Below, piece by piece: positions 35,802 through 45,473 of a DNA stretch of 64,000 bases. Numbering within the stretch: position 1 is the stretch's first letter; the number at the start of each line of letters is the position of its first letter. Position numbers and translations under genes: made by a program. The DNA comes from Allorhizobium sonneratiae (GTDB taxonomy: Bacteria > Pseudomonadota > Alphaproteobacteria > Rhizobiales > Rhizobiaceae): assembly GCF_023700755.1 (NCBI RefSeq), contig NZ_JAMKOJ010000013.1, forward strand, positions 57,911 to 121,910. Reading direction: 5' to 3'. The notes under the pieces were generated by a model that was not told the origin of the DNA, did not search any database, and saw only the letters and a program-made list of their open reading frames with translations.

Positions 35802-36797
35802 GTGCTGATGGAAGAAACAGCCATACCCGGACTGGTCTGGGCCTATCACATCGATGCCGAGAAGCGGCAGGCTGTGCATTTGCCGATGAACACACAGTCC
35901 GAGGCACTTCTTCCAGAGAGCGGCTTTCTCTGGCTGCACCTAAGCCTTGCGGATGCGCGCGTTCCCGCCTTTCTGGAGCAGTTTCCGGGGCTGACCGAGA
36001 CGGCTCACGCCGCCCTGATCAATCATGAGCACAATCCGGCCTTGACGGTGGAAGATCAGCAGTTGAGCGGCACGCTGGTTGATTTCCAGCGCAATTTCGA
36101 TGCCGCCACCCGCGATCTCGGCTGGCTGCATTTTGCCCTGTCAGACCGGCTGATCATCACCACAAGGCTACAACCGATCCGCTCCGTCGATCTCTTGAGG
36201 GCGGCGATTGAGAAAAATCCGGCAAAATTCTATTCACCGCTCTCACTCTATGAAGTGCTGGTGGCGGAATTCCAGCGCGGCATTATCGCTATGGTGATCG
36301 AGCTGACCGACGAGATCAACAGCATCGAGGAAGTGATCTATAGCGAGGACCTGCGCGACGAGCGCCGCCGTCTTGCGCCGATCCGGCGGATGATCGTCAG
36401 GCTGCACCGGCATCTGCGCGGGCTGCTCAGCCTGATGCGCCATGCCGCCGCCGCCGACGAGGATGAAATGCCCGAGGATTTCGAGGATATTGCCGGACGG
36501 CTGATCAATCGGCTGGAGGCGGCAGACCACGACATTCAGGCCCTGCATGAGCGCGCCCGGCTGCTGCATGAAGAAATCGATTCCCGCCTGACCTCGGAAA
36601 CCAACCGGCATCTTTATATTCTGTCGATCATGACGGCTTTTCTGTTGCCGCCGACGCTGGTTACAGGCTTTTTCGGCATGAACACATCACACCTGCCCTT
36701 CACCAGCGAACCGGAAGGCTCCTTCTACGCCATCTGCCTGATCTTCATTTCCATGGCGCTTGCCTGGTTCATCCTCAAGCGGGCAAGGATTTTGTAA
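35802..36797 (+). CDS. CorA/ZntB-family metal ion transport protein
   Basis: Membrane protein of 331 residues. A large N-terminal cytosolic domain with long charged helices is followed by two C-terminal TM helices and the signature FFGMNTS at about residue 295. The acidic-poor loop after GMN and overall length are nearer ZntB (zinc) than classic CorA (magnesium), but I cannot separate them by eye. The start may be GTG 35802 (GAGGG 6 nt upstream) or ATG 35808. It stands alone and converges with the BA14K gene. Confidence 0.85.
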   Translation: MLMEETAIPGLVWAYHIDAEKRQAVHLPMNTQSEALLPESGFLWLHLSLADARVPAFLEQFPGLTETAHAALINHEHNPALTVEDQQLSGTLVDFQRNFDAATRDLGWLHFALSDRLIITTRLQPIRSVDLLRAAIEKNPAKFYSPLSLYEVLVAEFQRGIIAMVIELTDEINSIEEVIYSEDLRDERRRLAPIRRMIVRLHRHLRGLLSLMRHAAAADEDEMPEDFEDIAGRLINRLEAADHDIQALHERARLLHEEIDSRLTSETNRHLYILSIMTAFLLPPTLVTGFFGMNTSHLPFTSEPEGSFYAICLIFISMALAWFILKRARIL

Positions 36798-36853
36798 ATG
36801 CAGCAGACAGAGCCCGGCTTATACCGGACGCTGCCTGCTGGATTGATCCCGCC

Positions 36854-37324
36854 TCAATAATAGGGCGAAAAGCACTGCTGGCGCACCCCGTTATAATTGA
36901 CGAAGGTGTTGCTGTAAGGATCATAGGTGCGGTAGCGCGACTCACACCACTGATAATGGCGCGGATTGATGCCATTGTCATAATAGACCGGCGGCGGTGG
37001 GGCAGGACGCGGCTCGGCGGCAATTGCCCCGCCAATGATCGCGCCCGCGGCAAAGGCAGCCAACGGATACCAGTAGCCGTCATGGTGGCGGCGATAGCCG
37101 GGATGGTAATCGCGATAGCCGTGATAACCATGATAATAGCCCGGATGACCATAATAATAGGGCGGCGGCGGACCATGACGCCACTGCACCGTTTCAACAT
37201 GCGGCGCCATCTGCGCCTGAACCGACGCTGCCGGTACCAGGGGCATGGCCTGCGCCACCCCTGACAGGCTGGCAAGAACGGCAAGGGCCGCCCCTGTCGC
37301 CGAAAATGTTTTCAAAACAGCCAT
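36854..37324 (-). CDS. BA14K family exported protein
   Basis: 156-residue protein with a signal peptide (GAALAVLASLSGVAQA-M). The mature protein has a Tyr/His/Gly/Pro-rich stretch (about residues 55-85), a short hydrophobic segment (AAFAAGAIIGGAIAA), and ends with the BA14K lectin-like motif WCESRYRTYDPYSNTFVNY then GVRQQC. BA14K was named from a Brucella immunoreactive protein and is common in rhizobia. Start ATG at 37324 has GGAGGT upstream, better than the more distal in-frame codon at 37411. Likely periplasmic or outer-membrane; function unknown. Confidence 0.85.
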   Translation of the reverse strand: MAVLKTFSATGAALAVLASLSGVAQAMPLVPAASVQAQMAPHVETVQWRHGPPPPYYYGHPGYYHGYHGYRDYHPGYRRHHDGYWYPLAAFAAGAIIGGAIAAEPRPAPPPPVYYDNGINPRHYQWCESRYRTYDPYSNTFVNYNGVRQQCFSPYY

Positions 37325-37744
37325 CTTCGACCTCCAAAAGGATCGCACAGCAACGATCCGCTTCATACTCTCTTCTATATGGGTGATCTTAGAAAAACCG
37401 CCATGAACCACGGATTAATAAAAGATGATATTGCTGTCATCTTCCCGTCTGCACCAGACATGACCTCCTCAACGCAAGCCTGGCGTAAAGCCCGATTTCT
37501 ACACTGCCCTCTGCTTAGCCGAACCGGGCAGGATTGAAGGCCATATCGACCGCCATCCTGACCGGGACGGACGCCAATGTGCCGTTCCAGAACGCGAAAA
37601 GACAGCGTTAACCCTCCTCTCTTTTCCGGCGGAGGGACGCGGCCCGGATCGGGAACAAAGCATTGGCTCAGGCGTCCATGTCATGATTTCTCAGACGAGG
37701 CGTTGTTTGAGGAATGATGCAGTCAAAACGGGACCAGCGTCGCC
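37325..37744. other. Gene-free interval
   Basis: 420 bp between divergent BA14K and hypothetical genes. A 6-bp hairpin agatga/tcatct lies at 37423-37442, and a fragment gaggaatgatgcag (37708-37722) resembles the end of the S palindrome. No gene recognised. Confidence 0.45.
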
Positions 37745-38350
37745 ATGTCGAAACTGCGATATTATGCCGCCTCCGCCGTCGAAACGGCCAAGGCCAAGCT
37801 GCCCAAGGCAGTCTATACGGAATTTCTGCGCACCGGTCGCATTCTGCGCGATGAGGAAGACTGGCTGGCGGAGGAAAAACGCTACCTCACCTATGAAGAG
37901 GTCGCCGAGCGCACGGGAAAACGGCTTGAAGCCGCCGGCGAGCGCACCCATAACCGCATCAACAGCGCACACAGGGCGATCAAGCTGCCGAAAATCCTGT
38001 TTCACAGGACACTCGAGGAAATGCCGCATCTTGGCTACTGCCATGTCACGGCATCACGCACCAGTTTTGCCCGCTATGCCGATGTCAAATGGTCGTTCTA
38101 TATCGCCAATTTCAATGCCGAGATCGGTGAGGACGACAGTTTCTTCACTCGGGTGACGCCCCGTTATGGCAGGATGTATTTCGCTGTCGCACTCAAACCG
38201 GACGCAGACCGTCGCGCCATGGTGATCGACCGCTCGATCCGTTCCGACGGCCTGCTGTTTCGCACCAGCGACCCGCAGGAAGCACTGAAAAAAGTGCTGA
38301 TGCTGGGTGCGAAAAACGACATGCTGCGCAAGATCATCGCCGGTCTTTAG
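37745..38350 (+). CDS. Hypothetical conserved-looking protein
   Basis: 201 residues, soluble, basic N-terminal half, no signal peptide or TM. The sequence is composed like a real globular protein (for example FHRTLEEMPHLGYCHVTASR and WSFYIANFNAEIGEDDSFF), with codon use like its neighbours. I do not recognise the family with confidence. ATG at 37745 has only a weak GGGA upstream. It is monocistronic; the MFS gene downstream is on the other strand. Function unknown. Confidence 0.65.
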   Translation: MSKLRYYAASAVETAKAKLPKAVYTEFLRTGRILRDEEDWLAEEKRYLTYEEVAERTGKRLEAAGERTHNRINSAHRAIKLPKILFHRTLEEMPHLGYCHVTASRTSFARYADVKWSFYIANFNAEIGEDDSFFTRVTPRYGRMYFAVALKPDADRRAMVIDRSIRSDGLLFRTSDPQEALKKVLMLGAKNDMLRKIIAGL

Positions 38351-38472
38351 AATCTGTCAGGCTCAGATTGAACCTGACAGGTTGTCGATTTCTGTGTTGT
38401 TGTTTGTCCTGATCGGGAAAACCGGCAACCATTTTTCCTCAGACCAAACTCTGCATGACCCAAGTGAACGCG

Positions 38473-39762
38473 TCAGTGCACAACGGCATCTTTTGCCGCA
38501 GGGGCCACGTCTTTGCGGCGATAGAGAAACAGCGTGGCAATCAGCCCGCAACATCCGGCAAAGGCCATCCAGTAGCCGGGCGCGGCCTTGTCATGGGTGG
38601 TTTCGATCAGCCAGGTTGATATCGCCAGCGACGAGCCGCCCAGTGTCGTCGCCAGACTATAGGCCAGCGAAAAGCCTGCGGTGCGGACACTGGTGGGCAC
38701 GACTTCGGTGAGTGCCACCACCATGGCTCCATTATAGCAGGCATAGATGAAGGAGAGCCACAATTCCACGGCCAGCATCCGGCCAAAGGTAATGTTGCTG
38801 ATCAGCCAGTCGAGCGCCGGATAGGCGGTGAGAATGGCGAGAAGACTGAAAAGGATCAACAGCGGTTTGCGGCCGATGCGGTCCGAGAGTGCGCCGGAGA
38901 TCGGCAACCAGATGAAATTCGACACGCCGACGGCAATGGTGACCAGAAGCGCATCGGAGACCGGCAGTTTCAGGACCGTTCTGCCGAAGGAGGGTGTGTA
39001 GACGGTGATCAGGTAGAAGGAAACCGTGGTCATGATCACCATGCCGACGCCGCCCAGCACCACGGCCCAGTTTGCCGCCAGCGTGCGAAAAATCTCCTGC
39101 GTCGTCGGATGATGCTTACGCGCGGCAAATTCCTGCGTTTCGCTCAAGGAACGGCGGATGATGAACAGGAACGGCACGATCATGCAGCCGATGGCGAAGG
39201 GAATGCGCCAGCCCCAATCGGCAATCTGCGCGGGCATCAATGTCTTGTTGATGACGAAGCCAATCAGCGCCGCCACGATGATGGCCACCTGCTGGCTGGC
39301 CGACTGCCAGCTGACATAAAAGCCTTTATGGCCGGGCGTGGCCATTTCGGCCAGATAAACCGAGACGCCGCCGAGTTCGACACCGGCGGAAAAACCCTGC
39401 AACAGACGGCCAGCCAGCACCAGAAGCGGTGCGGCGATGCCGATTGTGGCATAACCGGGAACCAGGACAATCAGAACCGTACCGAATGCCATCAGGGTCA
39501 GGGTCAGGATCAACCCCTTGCGGCGACCGATCCGGTCGATATAGGGGCCGAGAACCAGCGCCCCGATCGGACGCATGACGAACCCGGCGGCAAAGCTCAA
39601 AAAGGTCGCCATCAGCGAGACAAAGGGGTTCTCATTGGGGAAAAACGTCTTCGCAATCGAGGTGGCATAGATGCCAAACAGGAAAAAATCATACATTTCG
39701 AGAAAATTGCCACTGGTCACCCGCAGCACTGTTTTTATTTTTTCGCCTCGTTTTTCCTGCAT
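38473..39762 (-). CDS. MFS metabolite:H+ symporter (citrate/tricarballylate type)
   Basis: Inner-membrane symporter of 429 residues with 12 predicted helices, of the metabolite:H+ symporter branch that includes CitA and TcuC. Typical features: [16 protein letters not shown] in TM1, [24 protein letters not shown] across TM2-3 (in overlapping parts), [20 protein letters not shown] in TM4-5, and [10 protein letters not shown] in the TM8-9 loop. The ATG at 39762 is preferred over an upstream codon at 39867. It follows the aldehyde dehydrogenase gene by 117 bp on the same strand; both may belong to one catabolic unit. Substrate inferred only from family. Confidence 0.85.
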   Translation of the reverse strand: MQEKRGEKIKTVLRVTSGNFLEMYDFFLFGIYATSIAKTFFPNENPFVSLMATFLSFAAGFVMRPIGALVLGPYIDRIGRRKGLILTLTLMAFGTVLIVLVPGYATIGIAAPLLVLAGRLLQGFSAGVELGGVSVYLAEMATPGHKGFYVSWQSASQQVAIIVAALIGFVINKTLMPAQIADWGWRIPFAIGCMIVPFLFIIRRSLSETQEFAARKHHPTTQEIFRTLAANWAVVLGGVGMVIMTTVSFYLITVYTPSFGRTVLKLPVSDALLVTIAVGVSNFIWLPISGALSDRIGRKPLLILFSLLAILTAYPALDWLISNITFGRMLAVELWLSFIYACYNGAMVVALTEVVPTSVRTAGFSLAYSLATTLGGSSLAISTWLIETTHDKAAPGYWMAFAGCCGLIATLFLYRRKDVAPAAKDAVVH

Positions 39763-39879
39763 TTTACCTGTCCTGTGTCGATCGTAGCGCTGCAACCTTC
39801 CAGCACGCACGGTGAAGGATATCGACAGCATCGCCGTGTATGGACTGCAAGGACTTGCTCCTGTCAAGCCGGGTTATCC

Positions 39880-41283
39880 TTATCTCAAGAGGAATCGGAG
39901 CAGCATTCTGGTTATCGCTCCGTAGGGCGGCATGGCTAGACGGCTGGGATTTGGTCCGCGCACATCCGCAACGCCCCTGGCATGGGAGAAGCGATAAAAT
40001 CCGTCGCGGCCGTGATAGGCCCCCAGCCCGCTTGGGCCGATGCCACCGAAGGGCAGATCATTCTGGGCGATGTGCAACAGGGTGCCATTGAGGGTGACAT
40101 TGCCGGAATAAGTGTTCACCAGAACCTCTTTCTGTTCACCCCGATCATGGGAAAACAGATAAAGCGCCAAGGGCCGCGGGCGGGCGCGAATGAAGGCAAT
40201 GGCTTCCTCCAGCGTTTCATAGGGCACCAGCGGCAAAACCGGGCCGAAAATTTCCTCGCGCATCAAAAGACAGTCGGCGGGCGGGTCGAGCACCAGCGTC
40301 GGGGCAAGCCGTTGTCCCGCCCCGGTGAGCGCATCGGCATGCGTGAGGATCGTGCAACCCGCCGCCTGCGCCTCGCCGATGCCCTTCCGCAGCCGTTCAA
40401 GGCTTCGCGCGCCCACAAGACCGGCATAATCGCGCCCGGCCGTTTTTTGCGGATAAAAGGCGGCGATGCGCGCCATGATCGCCTCGGAAAGCGGCTCCAT
40501 CAACGGCCGCGGCACCAGCACATAATCGGGCGCGATACAGGTCTGCCCGGCATTCATCATCTTGCCGAAGGCCAGATCGCGGGCAGCTTTTTTCAGCGGA
40601 AAACTTTCGGTGACGATGGCAGGCGATTTGCCGCCAAGCTCCAGCGTCAACGGCGTGAGATTGGCTGCTGCCGCCGCCATCACCTTGCGCCCGACGGCGG
40701 TGGAACCGGTGAATACCAGATGGTCGAAGGGCAAGGCGGCAAAAGCTGCCGCCACCTCGGGCCCGCCCGTCACCACCGCCACCTCTTCCGCAGCAAAATG
40801 CTCGCCTATGGCCGCCTGGATCAGATCAGCCGTCTCCGGCAGCAGTTCAGACGGCTTGATCAGGGCACGGTTGCCCGCCGCAAGCACGTCGATCAGCGGC
40901 CCGAGCGTCAGCATCAGCGGATAATTCCACGGCGCCATGATGCCGACAACGCCGAGCGGCTGATAATAGACCCGGTTGCGAAAGGTGAGAAATTCGAGAC
41001 TGACGTGACGGCGCTCAGGCCGCATCCAGGCTTTCAGATGTTTTTTCGTGTGGCGCAGTGCCGCTTTCAGCGGTGCAAGCTCGAGAAGCGCCGTCTCCGA
41101 ATCGGGTCTGTGACCAAAATCGCGGTCAATGGCCGCGCTGAACCGCCCCCCATAGGTCTCGATCAGCCTTTCCAGCCGCACGAGCCGTTCGATGCGGGCG
41201 GCATGGGAGGGCATGCAATCGGTCTGAAAGGCATTTTTCTGGGCGGCAAGCAGGGCATTGAGCGGTGATGCGGCAGCGTCCAT
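39880..41283 (-). CDS. Coniferyl-aldehyde-dehydrogenase-like aldehyde dehydrogenase
   Basis: NAD(P)-dependent aldehyde dehydrogenase, 467 residues, of the short class without the C-terminal extension (CALDH/ALDH3 type). Cofactor and catalytic residues are visible: PWNYPL, KPSEL, FTGSTAVGRKV, LELGGKSP (general-base Glu) and NAGQTCIAPDYVLV with the nucleophilic Cys near residue 248. Coniferyl aldehyde is the family namesake; the actual aldehyde is unknown. It is the first gene of the pair with the MFS transporter, and divergent from the Rieske genes. Confidence 0.85.
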   Translation of the reverse strand: MDAAASPLNALLAAQKNAFQTDCMPSHAARIERLVRLERLIETYGGRFSAAIDRDFGHRPDSETALLELAPLKAALRHTKKHLKAWMRPERRHVSLEFLTFRNRVYYQPLGVVGIMAPWNYPLMLTLGPLIDVLAAGNRALIKPSELLPETADLIQAAIGEHFAAEEVAVVTGGPEVAAAFAALPFDHLVFTGSTAVGRKVMAAAAANLTPLTLELGGKSPAIVTESFPLKKAARDLAFGKMMNAGQTCIAPDYVLVPRPLMEPLSEAIMARIAAFYPQKTAGRDYAGLVGARSLERLRKGIGEAQAAGCTILTHADALTGAGQRLAPTLVLDPPADCLLMREEIFGPVLPLVPYETLEEAIAFIRARPRPLALYLFSHDRGEQKEVLVNTYSGNVTLNGTLLHIAQNDLPFGGIGPSGLGAYHGRDGFYRFSHARGVADVRGPNPSRLAMPPYGAITRMLLRFLLR

Positions 41284-41321
41284 AAGGTCCCTGTCCTTGA
41301 TAAAGTTGATCCCCGTGTCCG

Positions 41322-41378
41322 TTTTAAAGCATGTCGCGTTTTATTGTCCTCAAGAAAACGATAACGCGCATGCGAAAA
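41322..41378. repeat. RIME-like palindromic repeat (module R), copy 2
   Basis: gcatgtcgcgttttattgtc followed by ctcaagaaaacgataacg and cgcatgcg. It matches copy 1 at 9863-9915 with only a few differences. It lies upstream of the aldehyde dehydrogenase. Confidence 0.8.
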
Positions 41379-41525
41379 AAGAGCTGTAGCCGTCGCAGCC
41401 CATTCTACTTGCGGCAACGGGCTTCAGGAGAGAAATCTGTATTGGCAAAAGCGGAAAATCACCTCCCGGTCAGAATGATCGTGGCCCGGCAAAACGGGCC
41501 GGATCGCTGCTGATGGGCCTTAATG

Positions 41526-41544
41526 TCGCAAACCCTATTTGCGA
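41526..41544. promoter_or_regulatory. Candidate operator, 7-bp inverted repeat
   Basis: Perfect arms tcgcaaa (41526-41532) and tttgcga (41538-41544) with a 5-nt spacer, about 150 bp before the gbcA-like start. Position between divergent catabolic units suits a regulatory site. No regulator gene is adjacent. Confidence 0.4.
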
Positions 41545-41693
41545 TGTCGTAGGCCAATCGGCGCAACCTGCGGGCTTGTGGCTAGATGGATGCCATGAAG
41601 GCCGGGAGACGGCCATAAAAGAACAGTGAGCGCCCGACAGGACAAATCGCCCGTCTCCGTTTCTCCCGTGCCGGTTATCCAGATGAGGATGTC

Positions 41694-42953
41694 ATGGATT
41701 TTCGCAGTTCCGTCTTGCGCCAGCTGAAAAACCGCCGGGATGGCTTCAGCCTGGAACAGCCCTTTTACACCGACCCGGATTATTACCGGCTCGACATGGA
41801 AATGATCTGGTATCGCGACTGGCTGTTCATCGGCCATGATTGCGAAATCCCGCGCGCCGGCAATTATTTCACCGTGCAGATCGGCGATTATCCGGTCGTT
41901 GTGGTGCGTGGGCGCGACGGCGTCATCCGCGCCTTCCACAACACCTGCCGCCATCGCGGCCACCGCGTGTGCACGCAGGAGCGCGGCGCATCCGCCAAGC
42001 TGGTCTGTCCCTATCACCAGTGGACCTACGATCTCGACGGTTCACTGGTCTTTGCCCGGCAGATGGGCGAGGATTTCGACAAGGCGCAATTCGGCATGAA
42101 GCCGGTCGCTTTCGAAAGCGTTGCCGGTTACATCTTCATCTGTCTTGCCGAACAGCCTGCCGATTTTTCCACCTTCCGCTCCACGGTCGAGCCTTACATG
42201 CTGCCGCACCGGCTGACGGAGGCGAAAATCGCCTATCGCAGCACCATTGTCGAAAAGGGCAACTGGAAGCTCGTCTGGGAAAACAACCGCGAATGCTACC
42301 ATTGCGCCGGAAACCATCCGGAACTGTGCCGCACCTATCCGGAAGCCCCGAGCGCCACCGGCGTGCAGGGCGCCAAGGACGACCCCTTCATTTCCGAACA
42401 CTGGCAGCGCTGCGAAACGGCAGGCCTGCCGAGCCAGTTCACCATGCATGAGACCGGCCAGTTCCGCGTGGCGCGTATGCCACTCATCCAGGATGCCGAA
42501 AGCTACACCATGGACGGCAGGCCGGCGGTGAAACGCCCCCTCTCCGACGATGTGACCATCTCTCATATCGGCACCATGCTGCTCTTCCATTATCCGACCA
42601 CCTGGAACCACCTGCTTGGCGATCATGCGATTTCCTTCAGGGTTCTGCCTTTGAGCGCGGAAGAAACCGCCGTCACCACCACCTGGCTGGTACACAAGGA
42701 TGCGGTCGAGGGTGTGGATTACAATCTGCACGACCTCACTCATGTCTGGACCATGACCAATGATCAGGACCGGTCGATCGTTGAAGAAAACGCCTTCGGC
42801 ATCCGCTCGCCCGCTTACGAGCCCGGCCCCTATTCGCCCGACCATGAGGGCGGCGTCATGCAGTTTGTTGAATGGTATGCCAACTTCATGACCGACCGGC
42901 TGCAGGGGGACAAATCGGGCAGCGACAAGACGCCGCTGTCGGTGGTGGCCTGA
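41694..42953 (+). CDS. gbcA: Rieske-type oxygenase alpha subunit, glycine-betaine demethylase-like
   Basis: Terminal oxygenase component of a two-component Rieske system, most like GbcA (glycine betaine to dimethylglycine) or the stachydrine demethylase. 419 residues. Rieske [2Fe-2S] ligands are CRHRGHR (about 85) and CPYHQWTYD (about 104); the mononuclear iron site is NNRECYHCAGNHPEL (about 198) with its carboxylate probably in MTNDQD. Its reductase partner starts 3 bp after the stop. No substrate-specific transporter is adjacent. The gene symbol is by resemblance. Confidence 0.8.
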   Translation: MDFRSSVLRQLKNRRDGFSLEQPFYTDPDYYRLDMEMIWYRDWLFIGHDCEIPRAGNYFTVQIGDYPVVVVRGRDGVIRAFHNTCRHRGHRVCTQERGASAKLVCPYHQWTYDLDGSLVFARQMGEDFDKAQFGMKPVAFESVAGYIFICLAEQPADFSTFRSTVEPYMLPHRLTEAKIAYRSTIVEKGNWKLVWENNRECYHCAGNHPELCRTYPEAPSATGVQGAKDDPFISEHWQRCETAGLPSQFTMHETGQFRVARMPLIQDAESYTMDGRPAVKRPLSDDVTISHIGTMLLFHYPTTWNHLLGDHAISFRVLPLSAEETAVTTTWLVHKDAVEGVDYNLHDLTHVWTMTNDQDRSIVEENAFGIRSPAYEPGPYSPDHEGGVMQFVEWYANFMTDRLQGDKSGSDKTPLSVVA

Positions 42954-42955
42954 TC

Positions 42956-44038
42956 ATGGCGAAGGACAGGCATTACCGGCATGTGGATGAACTGAAACCC
43001 TGGTCGGACCGGGAGCATATGCTCGAATGTGTCGCCTGGACGCCAGAAGCACCGGATGTGATGACCTTCACCTTCAAGCCGGACCGGCCGGGACTGTGGT
43101 TCCGCTACCGGCCCGGTCAGTTCGTCACGCTGGAGCTTCCCGTTGGACCCGAGCCGGTGTTGCGCACCTATACGCTGTCGTCCAGCCCGTCACGGCCCTA
43201 TACGGTGGCCGTCACGGTCAAGGCGCAGAAGGGGTCCATCGGCACACGCTGGATGTTTGAAAACCTCAAGCCGGGGATGAAAATCCGGGCAATCGGTCCC
43301 CTCGGCGATTTTTCCTATGTGAACCATCCGGGCGAGAAATATCTGTTCATCTCCGCCGGCTCCGGCATTACCCCGATGATGTCGATGAGCCGCGACATGG
43401 CCGACCGCGAGCCGGACAGCGACGTCAATTTCATCCATTGCGCCCGCTCACCTGACGACATCATCTTCCGCTGGGAGCTGGAATACAAGGCGCGATACCT
43501 GCCGTATTTCCAGACCGGTTTCATTGTCGAGGAGGTCAAGCGCTCGCAATTGTGGACGGGTCTGCGCGGCTTTATCGACAAGGCGAAAATCGCGCTTCTG
43601 GCGCCGGATTTTCTCGAGCGCACCGTGTTCTGCTGCGGGCCCGAGCCTTTTATGGCAACGGTGCGCGAATCGCTCGAGGGCGCCGGCTTCGACATGAGCC
43701 GCTATCATGAGGAAACCTTTCAGCCGGTGGCGCCGCAATTGCCCGTGGCGGTGGCGGAAACCTCCGGCGAGGCCAAGCCCTTTACCGTCTCCTTCAGTCA
43801 GGCGGGAAAGAAAGCGACCTGCGAGCCCGGCTTCACCGTGCTGCAGGCGGCGCGTTCCATCGGTGTGCGCATCGGTGCGGCCTGCGAATCGGGCCTATGT
43901 GGAACGTGTCGGGTGATGAAGCTGTCCGGCGAGGTGGACATGGCCCATAATGGCGGCATTCTCGATGAGGAAATCGAGGAAGGCTATATCCTCGCCTGCT
44001 GCTCACGGCCCAGGGGTGATGTCGAGATCGAGGCCTGA
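42956..44038 (+). CDS. gbcB: Rieske oxygenase reductase (FAD/NAD/2Fe-2S), GbcB-like
   Basis: Electron-transfer partner of the preceding oxygenase, 360 residues. Order: FAD-binding barrel (RPGQFVTLELP and RTYTLSSSPSRPYTV), NAD-binding domain (FISAGSGITPMMSMSRDM and VFCCGPEPFM) and a C-terminal plant-type ferredoxin with the CESGLCGTC cluster motif and a final Cys in ILACCSRP. The ATG at 42956 directly follows the gbcA-like stop. Downstream a weak hairpin (44055-44082) may end the transcript. Confidence 0.85.
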   Translation: MAKDRHYRHVDELKPWSDREHMLECVAWTPEAPDVMTFTFKPDRPGLWFRYRPGQFVTLELPVGPEPVLRTYTLSSSPSRPYTVAVTVKAQKGSIGTRWMFENLKPGMKIRAIGPLGDFSYVNHPGEKYLFISAGSGITPMMSMSRDMADREPDSDVNFIHCARSPDDIIFRWELEYKARYLPYFQTGFIVEEVKRSQLWTGLRGFIDKAKIALLAPDFLERTVFCCGPEPFMATVRESLEGAGFDMSRYHEETFQPVAPQLPVAVAETSGEAKPFTVSFSQAGKKATCEPGFTVLQAARSIGVRIGAACESGLCGTCRVMKLSGEVDMAHNGGILDEEIEEGYILACCSRPRGDVEIEA

Positions 44039-44054
44039 CGGGTCTTTTGCGTGT

Positions 44055-44082
44055 GACGGGCCGGGTTCAGACACGGCCTGTC
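44055..44082. terminator. Weak candidate terminator hairpin
   Basis: Arms gacgggccg (44055-44063) and cggcctgtc (44074-44082), 9 bp with one mismatch and a 10-nt loop, between the convergent gbcB-like and GGDEF-like genes. The T tract is poor. Confidence 0.4.
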
Positions 44083-44097
44083 TTATGCTGTCTTCCA

Positions 44098-45168
44098 TCA
44101 CACCACATGCGGCTTGTAGATGATCCAGTCTTTCGGCACATAGCTGCTTTCAACCGCGCCATAAACGGTGATCTTGTCACCACCGGAGGCGCGTGAAGAT
44201 CCCAGCGCCCGCTCGGCAAATGTCATCAGGTCGAAGGCGTTGGGCGCCTGTTCGGACAGGCACAGGCCGAAGGACATGGTCAGCGGACCAAAGGAGCCGT
44301 TCGATCCGGGATTGACCACGGCGGTGGCTTTCAGCTTGGCGCGCACGGCATTGACGATGCGGTTGATCTCATCCTGATCGGAGGTATAGAACAGGAGGCC
44401 GAAACGGCTGCCGTCGATGCGGCAGACGAGGTCATCCTTGCCGGCAATGGCTTTCACCACCTTGGCGATCTGCTTGATGAAGCGTTCCGTCACCGTCGGG
44501 CCGAGATGATCGGCAAGACGGGCGAATTCGTCGATCTCGCCCACCGCCAAACCGCAGAGAAGCGGCAGGTCGGGATTGGCATAGACCTTGGCCAGCGCCT
44601 TGTTGAAGGCGCGGCGCGAACCCATGCCGGTCAAGGGATCGATGAATTTCGCCAGTTCCACGTGATCGGCCTCGCGCTGGACATCGGCGAGTTGCTCGGT
44701 CTTTTCCACCACGGTCTTGACGACATTGCTGTTTTCCGCCGCCCGCTTTTCCGTCGCCGCCTTCAGCGCCTGGATATGATGGCTGAGATCGGAATTGGCC
44801 AGATCGGTATGGGTCATCATGCCGCGCGTGGCATCGCCGATCAGACGGCCATAATCGGTCAGCGACAGTTTTTCCCGGTTGAGCAGATTGATGAAACTGC
44901 TCATCTCGGCGCGAACCGTATTGTTGTGTCGGGCCAGAATCGATTCTTCGTGATGATGCGGCAGATATTTGCGCCCCAGCGCATCGAGCGCTTCCTGGGT
45001 CTTGACCTTGCCCAGCGCGATGAAATCCCTGACGAGATCGGGATTGCTGCCCGAATAGGCCTCATAGACCAGTTCGTAATTGCGCGGCAGTCCCTCTATT
45101 CCCATCTGATGCATGGCCGTCGCAACACGCAGCGCGATACTGGAAGCCGGATTTTTCAAAGGCTGCAT
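44098..45168 (-). CDS. Degenerate GGDEF-domain protein
   Basis: Cytosolic 356-residue protein with a helical N-terminal region (about 1-180) and a C-terminal diguanylate-cyclase fold (about 185-340: DPLTGMGSRRAFNKAL is the usual entry motif). The catalytic loop reads VCRIDGSRFGLLFY: DGSRF stands in place of GG(D/E)EF, so synthesis of cyclic di-GMP is unlikely and a binding or structural role is more plausible. Start ATG at 45168 has GGGGA about 9 nt upstream; ATG 45177 is an alternative with no room for a ribosome site. Monocistronic and divergent from tsaC. Confidence 0.8.
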   Translation of the reverse strand: MQPLKNPASSIALRVATAMHQMGIEGLPRNYELVYEAYSGSNPDLVRDFIALGKVKTQEALDALGRKYLPHHHEESILARHNNTVRAEMSSFINLLNREKLSLTDYGRLIGDATRGMMTHTDLANSDLSHHIQALKAATEKRAAENSNVVKTVVEKTEQLADVQREADHVELAKFIDPLTGMGSRRAFNKALAKVYANPDLPLLCGLAVGEIDEFARLADHLGPTVTERFIKQIAKVVKAIAGKDDLVCRIDGSRFGLLFYTSDQDEINRIVNAVRAKLKATAVVNPGSNGSFGPLTMSFGLCLSEQAPNAFDLMTFAERALGSSRASGGDKITVYGAVESSYVPKDWIIYKPHVV

Positions 45169-45473
45169 CGAACGCATTCCCCATCTGGAATCATTGATGT
45201 GGGAGACAATAAGCCGACAGTTCTTTATTTCGGTTACGGCGGTTTTTAAAATTTTATCGATTGCTGCGAGGTTGGGGAAAAGCCTTAACAGTGCGTCATT
45301 TTCCGGCACGTTACGGCTGGCTGAAACAGCATGAACAGCCTCTTCCGGCCCCTGCCTGCAAGGTTGAAGCCTAACACAGCACTTACGCGGCAGGCGACAA
45401 GACCGCCGGATGCAAAAGATTTGCCCCCTGACCGGTTCGGCGTTATGGATCGTGCCCGAAAGGGTGAAAGATC
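45169..45473. other. Intergenic region between divergent GGDEF-like and tsaC genes
   Basis: 305 bp; no gene, repeat copy or clear operator recognised. An AT-rich stretch (tttttaaaattttatc, about 45243-45258) may contain promoter elements. Confidence 0.4.

Larger units (their letters stand above)
41284..41693. other. Intergenic region between aldehyde dehydrogenase and Rieske genes
   Basis: 410 bp between divergent genes, containing the RIME-like copy (41322-41378) and the tcgcaaa inverted repeat (41526-41544). No gene recognised. Confidence 0.5.

Noticed and set aside
36801..36840. Hairpin between convergent CorA-like and BA14K genes as a terminator
   Set aside because: Arms (cagcag, cag, ccgg) are interrupted by mismatches and there is no T tract on either side.
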